Source: Gonatopus flavifemur
Lineage: Eukaryota; Arthropoda; Insecta; Hymenoptera; Dryinidae
NCBI GenBank assembly: GCA_018340375.1
Contig: JAFFJZ010000007.1
Span: 24,464,001-24,528,000 of the forward strand
Length of the DNA: 64,000 nt
Direction: 5' to 3'
The notes beneath the pieces are model-generated. The model searched no databases, had not been told where the DNA came from, and saw only the letters and a program-made list of their open reading frames with translations. Below, piece after piece: positions 1-10,800 of this stretch. Position 1 is the first letter of the stretch; every line of letters begins with the position of its first letter. The translations under genes were made by a program, and so were the position numbers.

Positions 1-57
1 GTGTAACTTGCAAGAAATTTGATGTAATTTGAAATAAAAAAAAAACGATGCATCAAA

Positions 58-223
58 CAGTGATGCCAGCATTTGGTCGACCGAGTCGATTTTCCCTCTC
101 CATCACATCTGTCTGTATAGAAATTCCACACACACAATCAAACTTCCGACAAAAGAAATTTGATTGTATACAGCGTGATGGAGGGGGAAAATCGACTCGG
201 TCGACCAAATGCTGGCATCACTG
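58..223. mobile_element. hAT-type MITE with perfect 8-bp duplication
   Basis: Terminal inverted repeats of about 49 bp (58-106 versus 175-223, one mismatch) start CAGTGATGCC. The flanks GCATCAAA at 50-57 and 224-231 are identical 8-bp direct repeats. CAG...CTG ends with an 8-bp duplication are the hAT signature. No coding capacity. It lies about 65 bp from the 3' end of the LINE. Confidence 0.85.
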
Positions 224-287
224 GCATCAAATAGTCTTAGAATTAGAGTGGCGGCAAATTTGAGAAATATTGTTCTTCAGAAAAGCC

Positions 288-1705
288 GATCATCATCATG
301 AAGTAATCAGTCTTATGACTGGTTTGATGAAATCCTCCAACCCTGTCTATTATCCGCTAACCGCTTAACTTCTGCATATCTACGACACCCCTTATCTTGT
401 ATAATTTGCTTCATATAACTTAATCTAGGTCTACCTCTTCGAGTTTTACCATTCATTTTTCCTTCCAATATTGTTTTCAATAAGCTATCATGCCTTAATG
501 TGTGTCCTATCAGATTGCTTCTTCTTTTCACAACCTGTCTCAAAAGACTGCTTTTTTCATTTACCCTCTCAAGTAATTCTTCATTTTTTACTTTCTCTAT
601 CCACTTTATTCTAAGCATCCTTCTATAAAACCACATTTCAAAAGCTTCGAGTCTGCGTTGGTCCGTTTTCCCAATTGTCCAAGTTTCGCAATCATACAAT
701 GCTGTGCTCCAAACGTAACTCTTCAAGAATTTCTTCCTTACTGCTAAGCTAATATTCTTCGAACATAGTAACTGTTTCTTTTGATGGAAAGCCTGTTTCC
801 CTTGTGCTATTCTTGCTCTTATATCTCTTTCGCTTTTACTGTTTTCTGTAATTATGCTTCCTAGATATTTAAATTCTTTGACTTGCTGAATTGTCTCTGC
901 ATCTATTTCGATTTCCGTTCTTCTTGATGTTTTCGCTGTTGTACAAATCATGAATTTTGTTTTGTCCTTATTTATATTCATACAATATCTGTCTTGTAAT
1001 ATTGTTTTCATAGTTTTGAGAGTATTTTCCAACTCAGCACCACTCGTAGCTAATATAGCTATGTCATCCGCAAATCTCAACATGCTTACATTTTCACCTT
1101 GAATCTGTAATTTCAATGGCACTTGCTCCTTCACTTCGTTCATCGCTTCTTCTATATACAAATTGAAAATCAGTGGTGATAGTGAGCATCCTTGTCTCAA
1201 CCCTCTTCTAATTTTTGCTTCTCCTTTTTGACCTTCTATTTCTATTATTGCGGTTTGATTCTTATATAATTCGTATATTATTCTCCTATCCCTGAAATTA
1301 ATTCCTACCTTCTTCAAAATCGTAAACATCTTCTCCCAATCAAGATTATCGAATGCTTTTAGTATATCTACAAAACCTATATACACAGACTTTTTTAACT
1401 CTAGACTCTTCTCTACTACTGCTCTCAGTGCTAATATTGCTTCCCGCGTTCCCGTACTTTCCCTAAAACCGAACTGATCTTCTGCTAATCTACTCTCTAT
1501 TTTATTCTCTATTCTCCTGTATATGATTTTTGTCAGTATTTTCGAGGCATGTGAAGTTAAACTAATCGTTCTGTAGTTCTCGCATTTGTCTGCTCCTTGT
1601 TTTTTTTGGAATGGCGACAATTTTATTCTTCTGGAAATCTTTCGGTACTTCGCCTATTTCGTACATATCTCTGACCAATTCGAACAGTGCGTCACGAGCC
1701 GATGA
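288..1705 (-). mobile_element. 5'-truncated RTE-type non-LTR retrotransposon
   Basis: Read on the - strand, it starts inside the reverse transcriptase, with no endonuclease domain, and ends downstream of the stop with a TGATGATGA-type tail (complement of 289-300). 5' truncation plus a short 3' microsatellite tail is typical of target-primed reverse transcription by RTE-like LINEs. The 5' limit is approximate. Confidence 0.8.
313..1704 (-). pseudogene. LINE reverse transcriptase, truncated and frameshifted
   Basis: The main open stretch (313-1620) encodes 435 codons with reverse-transcriptase motifs: FVDILKAFD (about residue 83), GLRQGCSLSP (about 140), FADD (183-186) and FKYLGS. The C-terminal region is of the kind common in RTE-type proteins annotated in insects. 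Upstream of 1620 the reading continues in another frame (EIGEVPKDFQKNKIVAIPKK) to about 1704, so an A-run near 1605-1612 carries a frameshift. The endonuclease domain is absent. It cannot be an active copy. Confidence 0.85.
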
Positions 1706-2584
1706 AAGATTTAATTGATCAGATGAGATTTAGCCCGACCTTCGTCCAATTTCAATAAGATTTGGGGAGATTTAATGGATCCTACTAATCAGGGTAAAAT
1801 TTAGCAGTTCAGTATCTCGAATTACAGCCTTCATTGTTACTTTCCACTTCGTATCCATAATATTCCATATTTTGAAGTAAAGATCCATTTTCTCAAACTC
1901 ACCGTATATGATTGATTGAAAAACCAGAACAAAGTCTCTAATTTTTATCAAAATTATTATGTTTTGAAGTTCCATTTTTTGTTTGTTTGTAAACAGTGAA
2001 TACCTTAAAAAGTTGTGCAGATTTTGCGAATTCAATAAGGAAAAAAAGACACGAATATTGAAATTCGCGTAAATATTGGAAACCCCCGGTGAAATTATTA
2101 CCTTAAATCTCAACTTTTTTTCTCGTAAAAAATGTTTTCCTGAACTTATTTCCTTCGATCCTCTAGAAATAGTAATGTTCAAAAACGTTCTCTTTTTGAC
2201 CAGTATGTAACTGTAAATGTTTTTCCTGTAACAAGTACAAATTTTCATGATTGCTAAACGCTCAGCAATCACGAAGCATCATCATTTTAGAGTGCTGTCG
2301 TTCAGCTGAACGTTAGAATATCTTTGGTTTGTTTGTATCATTATTAGAAAAAATAATTACAATTCGCAAATTCACCTTAATAATGATATAAACTCACCAA
2401 TCCACTTTCGTTAGCTCATATATCAGAAATTCATTGACACTTTCAAAAAATTTGATTCCATTCATAAACCCTTTTCCACGATATTTTCGATGTGAAAAAT
2501 TGGGTGGATAGGACAATTTATTTCAAAAATGTCCCATTTGATTGACACTCAAGTGATCAAGGATTGATCTCTAAAGGGAGCACC

Positions 2585-2890
2585 CTGGGAAACAAAATTT
2601 TTTATCAGGGTGTGCCAGAAACCCTTTTTATCAGGTGTGGTCGGGTCGGGAAATGATCGTTGTTTTCGGATCGCGTACCCGAATTTTTTGGGAACCCGAG
2701 CGTTTCGGGTACCCGATTCCAGTCGGGATACCCGAGCATTGTGGGTTCCCGATTTCAATTGAAATACTCGAAATATTTTGAGTTTTCAATTTCAATTGAA
2801 TTACTCTGAACATTTCGGGTTTTTTATTTCATCGGATCACTCGGAATGTTTCGAGTTCTCGAATTAAATCGGATTACTCAAAATTTTCCC
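2585..2890. repeat. Minisatellite, ~36-37 bp unit, left copy
   Basis: About five degenerate units from about 2690, each with a core like CTCGNAATNTTTCGGGTT followed by a CCCGATTT/AATTGAA segment. A related block in inverted orientation lies at 4085-4240. Confidence 0.6.
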
Positions 2891-4084
2891 AGAATTTTCA
2901 TATTATTTATTACTGAAACTGGTAAGTTCCGTGACCTGGCTACACTATTTGAAAATTGTATGTATCAATCAATACAGTTTGATTAAGAATCTTCGTCAGT
3001 TGTGTTTTTATTATTAGTATGACATAATATGTTTTATCAACTTCAACATAATCAAAATTAACCCTCCGCATATACATTAGGTAGCAATCATTCAATTCGA
3101 TGCTCTGTGTTTTTTTGTGGTTCAAAAAGTGTAAGGTGTAGTGACTATAATTTTTTTAATGTAAGCACACAACATATATAATAATCGAATATTGAATATT
3201 CATTTAAATTATGATTAGCATCCAAAAATCGATAACAATTCCTTCATTATCCTAGCGGTGGTCATGAGTTAAACGAATCGTCAATAATCGATTACAAAAA
3301 TGATGTTCGGAGATGAATACATGTTCCGTTACTGAGACGTTTACCTTGCAATGAATTGAAAAAGTATGTACGCAGAGGATTAAACTCAATGGCTATACTG
3401 GCTGACTATACTAGCAATAGAATTATCAATTCAATGATCGAAATTTTTTAATTTAGACGTGATTTATCTGATCATTCGTTTATTGCAGCAATTTACGAAT
3501 GTTGTGTATCACTCGAACAATGATGAATCCTATCGAGTAATTGAATCAAACGTCTGGGAAAAGGGAAGTTGTAAAAACAGAACAAGTGATGATGAATTGT
3601 AGAAAGTCAACGTATTCAATACTTCAGCTATAAAACATAAATATTTGGTTATAAACGTCCCCATAAAATATATTAAGAATGCTGAATAATTCATGAATCC
3701 ACTCAGCATTCCAGAACAAAACTTGGCTATCACACTTTTGAAATAGAATGTTATAAATTCGAGTTATGATGTATAATGAATGATTTTGGAGAGATTAAAT
3801 TTTTTAATTTGAGTGAAGACAACACAACTCTTCAACATGTCTTGTTAATAATCTTGTGCGAGTTGTTGACACAATATTCCCAGCAGTTGAGATCACTTTT
3901 CCACTTACAAATTCCGCGTAACTCCCCACTTCTGTTGTCATATTCCTATATTTTGAAAACGTATATACATATGAAAACAGCATGGGGTATTCATATTCGA
4001 TAAAGTCAAATTTAATATTTGAAACTAGAGAACGTGGACTGATGCAATATTGAATTATTCAAATTATATTTTATCTCCAGAAAT

Positions 4085-4240
4085 CACTTAAAACCCCGAA
4101 TACATTCGAGTACTTGAAACATTTCAGGCACCCGCATTGAATTGGGTTCTCGGAAATTCGAGAAACTCAAAAATCCTCGACCCGTCCCGATCCCCGGAAT
4201 CGGGAACCAAAATTATTCGGGTCTCACACATCCCTATTTC
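4085..4240. repeat. Minisatellite, inverted right copy
   Basis: The reverse complement resembles 2600-2760, including the GGTTCCCGATT, CGGGTCGGG-like and GTGTG segments near the outer edge. Together the two blocks may be the ends of a ~1.65-kb foldback element. Between them (2890-4085) I see no gene. Confidence 0.45.
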
Positions 4241-4683
4241 TTATATTTTTCAGGAGTAATTTGTTGTGCTGAATACGAGGAAAATAGTAAGAAAATTGTG
4301 GAGGCATCTCATTCTCTAAAGCTTAATAGTCTTTCTTGGTATTGTAAGAATCTATTTGATATTGTTTACATTATCAACAGCACTTATGCCGCACTTTTCT
4401 CTACAACAAGATAATTCAAAGAACTGAATATCCAAACGTTATGCAATCATATATGATTCTGAAGTATTGGATCAATTGCTAATTATGAATGAAAAAATAC
4501 CTGTGACGTTTCAGTCGTGTCAGTTGAGTCTTCTGATCATGTTTTGCTTACAAACTAAACAGTAGGCTACAGGATTTCATTTGATCTTCAAGGTTCGAAT
4601 AGTAATTCTTCCTGTGAGCTTTGTTTCGACGATCAATCTCCTCTATTCGTTTCCTGTATTATTCATCTTTATGCTGCAATTAA

Positions 4684-4967
4684 CCCTTCAAGTACACACA
4701 GGTGCGAATTCGCACGAACCATTTTCATACTTTTCGTTTTTCGTCAAAAATTGTTCTCATTCTCGCATTTTTTTCACTAATCCAATGAGATATTTGTGAA
4801 TTTTCTTCCATGCCACGTTAATTTGCACAGTTTTTCCTTCAAATTAAGAAAAAAAAAAGGTGAAATTGGTCGAATAGAAACCGAATTATTCATTGGTAAA
4901 GTTGCATGATGCGAATTTGCATCTGTGTGTACTCCGAAGGGGTGAAAGGATGTGTGTACTTGGGAGG
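4684..4967. mobile_element. TTAA-flanked MITE (piggyBac-like)
   Basis: Flanked by TTAA at 4680-4683 and 4968-4971. Inner ends read CCCTTCAAGTACACACA and, on the complement, CCTCCCAAGTACACACA. The TTAA target with C-rich ends fits piggyBac-type elements. 284 bp, non-coding. Confidence 0.7.
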
Positions 4968-5281
4968 TTAAAATTTATATATAAACAATATCAAATTATA
5001 TCAAATTGTATATGATTTCGAAAATTTCTCCACTCGGGTTGTTAGACAGGCAAACAAACACGGAACCAAAATTGTTGCCCGAGCCCAAAGAAACATTTTG
5101 GCCCAAGAAAGTTTGATTCAATCAAAAATATTTTGGTCACCGAAAACGCTCACAAAGCTCCCCGTCATCTTGTTACTAGAAAGCGAGAAAGACTGGAATG
5201 GATTAACATTTAAACGAAATCAATGAAATCAGGTCAATGAATCCTGAAATGAATATCTAATTCTAATTGATGTGTTTAAAT

Positions 5282-5426
5282 CAGGGACTGTAACGTTATT
5301 CACTTTCGTTACTCATTATATACAAAATCTATATAATGAATATATAATTTGTGTACAATATATATATATTATTATATATTTTTCATATAAAATGAGTAAC
5401 GAAAGTGAATAACGTTGCAGTCCCTG
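5282..5426. mobile_element. hAT-type MITE with 8-bp duplication
   Basis: Terminal inverted repeats of about 35 bp start CAGGGACTG and continue AACGTTATTCACTTTCG with one mismatch. GTTTAAAT at 5274-5281 and 5427-5434 is an identical 8-bp flank. The core is an AT-only run. 145 bp, non-coding. Confidence 0.82.
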
Positions 5427-5829
5427 GTTTAAATCAAATCTCCCTGAGGCTTCTTCATTCTCTTCTCCAGTAATTATTCAATTGTTCAAGACATTCAGTT
5501 GGTTTTCAAGGAGTGAGACTGATGAAGAAAAGATACCAGATACACATTGTTTATGAAGTTTCTCAATTAGCGGTTAGCAAATTAAAATTATATAAAATTT
5601 GTACAGGCAATTACATAAAAATTGAGATTTATCGATCAGATATAATACTATTCACCGAGCCTCCAAATCGCGCTTCTCTCAGTGCATCATGAGACGTTTA
5701 CCTCTTTGGCCATCAACGCAGTTACAAGGCACTTGAATCATTAGAACATGATAAAACCGGGCCCACAGCAAATCTTTCGACAAAATTTTCGATAACATGT
5801 TTCCTTTCTCCGTCTCGTTTTTTCCTGTG

Positions 5830-6890
5830 AGAATCAGATTAAAACTGATATGAGACCACTATCGACAACGCATAAAACTGTGGTAAAAATTTCATAACGA
5901 TCGGATGATACAAACGAAAGATATCCGTATGATAGCGGTATTTTCGAGATTTTCAAATTCCGTTTCAAAGCCCAATGCATGCCACTCCCTCCCCTCGCGT
6001 CCGATTTGTTTGAAATTAAAACCATATAACACCTCGTGAATTGAATATGTTCGAAATTCCATGGCATTCGAATGATACTGACATAGGGGAGGCATGCTTT
6101 TGAAATATTGTCAAATAACGCGGATCGCAGAAAAAAATGTCCACAATTTTCAACCGATTGGGATGAAATTCGTATGAGATCACTATCGGATCAGAACTAG
6201 AACTTTGTATACCCTAGTAGAAATTATGATTGGGAATTTGATGGAATGTAATCTCCAGTCAAGAACGTTGGTTTTGAATTGATTTCTATAAAATAATCCC
6301 GAGTGACAAATTGCAACTTTTATTCCTCTGACTGTGTTGATGGATTATCAATATTACTGTATGATCAGTTGACGCATGAACTAACTAAATGTTTGAGCAC
6401 TACAGTCGAATTGGGTGGGATGTGTTATCCAGTTGCTCCCACGTGGGTGCCATCTAGTACGTGGATGGTAAATGGGACGCCCAGATAAATTTCTACCAGG
6501 GTAAGTTTCATTGCAATCGAATAATAGGAAGTGAAGATATGCAGGGTCTCAAAATCACGATTTTTGATAACATTTTTCCTCACCCTCCCCGTTCTTTTGT
6601 AAGAATATGGTTGAAACTTATATGGGACCAATATCAACACTTACATATAACCGTGGTAAAAATTTCATGGGTATCGAATAATAGGAACGGAAAATATCCC
6701 TGGTCGCAAAATGTGCACATATACACATACACCCTTACACAGACAGACAGACACGGAACCAAAATTGTTTCCCGAGCTCTGAGAAGCATTGTGGTATAAG
6801 AGATTTCTGTTTTGGGGACCAAAAAATTTTCGGTTCCCAAAAACGATCGCCAAGCTTCCCTCTAACGAGAAAGCAATTTTCAAAATTATG
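5830..6890. repeat. Degenerate dispersed repeat
   Basis: Shared segments recur, such as GTGGTAAAAATTTCAT at about 5879 and 6652, each after a block resembling GAAACTTATATGGGACC. The 6720-6890 end (CACGGAACCAAAATTGTT and what follows) has a diverged copy at 5055-5200. No coding sequence or termini recognised. Confidence 0.45.
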
Positions 6891-6891
6891 T

Positions 6892-6990
6892 ATGATTATT
6901 ATATATAATTTATATATAATTTATATATAATTTGTATATGCATTATATATAAACTCTATTTAATTGTATATAAATTATATATAGTTTAGA
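6892..6990. repeat. AT-only tandem repeat
   Basis: Repeats of AATTTATATAT-like units of about 12 bp. Similar short runs occur near 4980, 5330 and 56225. Confidence 0.6.
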
Positions 6991-7249
6991 AAATTCTCCC
7001 ACTGGGGCATTTTAAGCACATTTTCAGGGACTCCATCCTCCCAGAGCGTAACCAAAATAACTTTTGTCTTCCTTCCCGAGGATAATCGTAGTTTTCGACA
7101 TTCGAAATTGTTACTAGATTATGGCTCACGAATATCTTTCTCCGTTCCTGTCCCGTATACAGAGCGTATCTACAATAGAACCCACCAGCACTGTACCTAA
7201 AGTGCCACAATAGTATCTGAATTCCCTACAACTGTGAATGTTGGACACT

Positions 7250-7860
7250 CTGCGCGTCGCGCGCTGCGAGAACCGAGGGACCGGAAAATCAACAGAGCAT
7301 GCCAGTCAGTTTTTATCCATCGTGTGGATAGGTTACGTGGGACATGGCGCAAGTGGGCGGTGATTTAATACGATAATGTTACTATACTGTTGGTGCTTTT
7401 AACTTCTTTTGCTCTTTTTACTCAAAGAATTAGGTGTCTCAATGCGTGTCTGTGATTATTAAAAAAAGAAAGGTACATGTAAAAGTCTATGTAAGTGTGT
7501 ATATACATACATATTCATTCATATATGTATGTACATGTGAAAGAAACGAAGGACGTCTCCAACTCCTCCTTGTTTGAAGACGTTAAATTTGCATTTCATC
7601 GAGCGCGTGTGTTTGATTTGTAATTTGGTAATCGGATATCATAGTGAAAAAGTGAGGAAAATCGGACAAGAGAATGTGTTAGGTTTTTCTTTGTGACTTA
7701 TCGAAACAAGCCGGGATCGTTCTCTGTACACAAAATTCTCTGTTACTACCGAATAGGAGGTGCAAAGTGGTCGGCCATTGCGCTTCATCGTGTGTCACCG
7801 ATACGACCGCACGGTGCTCTGTCGTCGGGTGTTTTTCTGCATACCGGGTGGTCAGGAATG
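7250..7860 (+). promoter_or_regulatory. Candidate promoter and non-coding first exon
   Basis: The block contrasts with its AT-rich surroundings (GCGCGTCGCGCGCTGCG near 7251). It contains the insect initiator-like TCAGT at 7306-7310 and ends with a strong donor, GTATGT, at 7861. No long conserved reading frame is present. It could be a distant 5' exon of Gprk2, whose coding start lies 21 kb downstream on the same strand, or belong to another gene. This is inference. Confidence 0.35.
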
Positions 7861-10800
7861 GTATGTTCCTTGTATTTTCAATGAATTCTTCACTCAATAA
7901 CAATTTCGTTAACTTTATTCTATAGATCTCGCTTACGATATCACCTTTTATCATTTCATCCATACACCTCGAGGTACAGCAGAGTATTTCAATCCATAAT
8001 CTAGAGTTGCATGTTCAAATTTGTATCCACTGCACATATCATTTCCAACATCTCACTCTACGTATTCCTCCGTTACCGAAGTGTAATCCTCGTATCTTGG
8101 AATTCGAAATATTTGAATTTACGTTTCAACAATAGTATTTGAACGTTCCATTACAAATATACGAATTCACATTGTAACATTACTTGAAATTTTATATATA
8201 AATTATACATAGAATAATATAATTTATATTCAACATATTCGGGAATATACTTGTTAGGGTGTTGTATTTCTCATAAATTATGAAGAAAAAATTCAATAAT
8301 CAACGTAATAATGATACCCCATACAATTTATGAAATAATAATCATTTCAGACAAGAAATATTGGATATCTATCGTGATACTATTTCAGATATTTTTCAAT
8401 TGTGCATCGTTTGTTTACACTCCAAGCAAACCTACAACTACCTCAATGGCGAAGAATTATCCTTAGTAATAGTACGAGGGAGAAGAATGGAAGAATGTTA
8501 ATCTTATCAACGTTACTACTCTCATTTCACTGAATGAAACCAAAACCGCTGGAGTGGAAAATTGAAAGAAAATCAATAGATTGTGGTAAAAGAAGCAAAG
8601 TGTTTTTATTACTATTTTCCAACAAGAATAAATCAAATTATTGAAAACTGCATATAAAATCTGAAAATGTAATCTCTAGCGAGAATTAAAATCAGTTCAA
8701 CGGAAGCTGTGTTGAAAAATCAATGAATCCTAATCTGCGGTTGAATCAATGGAATATTTTTACTCTCTCAATGCAGAGAATTTTTCGTCATACGGGAGTT
8801 CTGATGACTTTTGGAGTTTAAATTTACGACCAATATGAGTCGCATTTTATGTGGTAATAAGAGAACAGGATGAAGAGAATGGACAGTTTTATCAGTGATG
8901 CCAGATAATCATAAATGAATCGTAGTAAATTTTCTTTTGAAACCTTCACTGTTCCATGTGAGATTTTATGAAGCGTTCGAAATGCAGATTCGTATAATTT
9001 ACTTTTATTTACAGAGTAATGGATCAGACTATTGCTCGAGAGAACGATGTCATCCTTCGCGTAGTTATGAAAGAAACTGATTTAATATGAGATCGATAAA
9101 ATATCCATGGAGCCCGTAGAAAGATTTTCCCTGTTTTTTTCCCTCTCATGCGTGCTAGATTTTCATCTTTTTTTTTCTTTATTTTTCTTTTTACCTACTT
9201 TGGGAAGAAAATATGAGAGAAGTGAGGAAACTTTCTCCCTGGACTATCAAAATTTTCTCAAGGAAGTTTTATATTTGCAATATAATTCACAAAGCACTTG
9301 ATTTGAATGAATAACTATTCAACTTTCTGCGAAATCGGAAGCATTTGAATTCATAAGTTTATGTGATTGAAAGCAAATCACGAATGCGATGTTTGGTTAA
9401 ATTCAAACGAAATCAATTGTGCGGAATTATCATGAATTTATAACAATGCATATTTCAAGTACAAAAGATAGAGGTTCGTGAGTTAGGTCTATTCTGAAAT
9501 GTACACAATTTACAGAACCTGAAAAGGAGAAGTGATATCTCTACAATAAACGCAGACTCTAGAGTCAGGCAACAGGAGTCTCTGAAAACTGAACATTACG
9601 ATTTCTGAACAGAAAGAATTTTCCATTTGATGTGTTCTCAATATCTTATGGTCCCCTTAGAACCCGAGATACGTGGCGGCTTTACCTGACGAGAAGAAGA
9701 AGCCGTTTCAGATGAATGTGATAAGGGTTCGAGCTTTTGAACTGTAGTACCTGTGTATACAATTTTAATGGGATTGGTTAAAACGTAAAGGTGAGGAAAT
9801 CTAAATGGCTAGGGGTACGGACGATCACACGTAACATACAAATTCACTTGAGGATATTTTGAAATATTTCCTAACTGCTGCATAGTATGGAAAATGTTTA
9901 TTCCCTATTATTCTATTCATTGAGAATGGATTATAAATCAAATTTTGTCAACTACGAATAGACGTGTGTACCATTTCCTCGTACGTCCTCCAATTCGGAT
10001 TTGACAAACAGGTTGGAACTCTTTAAAGCCGGAATTTTCTGTCAACAAACAAGCTTTCAAACAAATTAAATCATATAAATTCAATGCGTCAAATTAGATT
10101 CTACGATGAATGATACAGAGAATACTCAAATTCGTTTACAGATGTATCTAAAAATAAGCCCACAAGGATATTGAACTTGGGTGATTTTTAACTCTTGAAT
10201 TAAGATTAAATTCTTCGGGAGCGATGTTTTCTTTTTATAAATTGTGGAGAGAATAATGATTTATACACACATACACGGAAGCCTCCAACATCCTTTTAAT
10301 TCGTTTTCAGCGTTCTACAATTATTTTCAAGTATCATTTCGAGCGAGAAAAATGTGAATGCTTGATCTTTGAACACAATCGTTGATCATTACATTCATTG
10401 ATATAAGAATTTATGTATTGTTAATGAAGATGTATTTGAATACATTTCCATACCGAATAAATTTCCATTCCATTGCTGTAGCTAAATGCAGAAAAATATT
10501 CTATCATTTCGAGTAAAAATTTATTTATATTAAACAAATATGAAAGAATACGTGGTTTTTTTTACTGACGGATGTTTTTTTCACCCTTTCGATTTTAATC
10601 CGATAACATATCAGCATCCTTTCAATATTCTACCTCCCCTTCGAGCATCATTTTCCCTTCCTGACACGAACGAAAATTCCCTTATCGACTCTAACGAAAG
10701 TGTCTGTGAATAGAAGCAAATGAACAATTTCAAATCCACGGCTGTTCATTTTGAGAACATTGATTTGATCCCCATTAAATAGATACTCTTTTCATCTCAA

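Noticed and set aside
1772..2272. Open frame of 166 codons on the - strand
   Set aside because: Composition rich in I, F, K and N as expected from AT-rich DNA; no motif; not continuous with the LINE frame.
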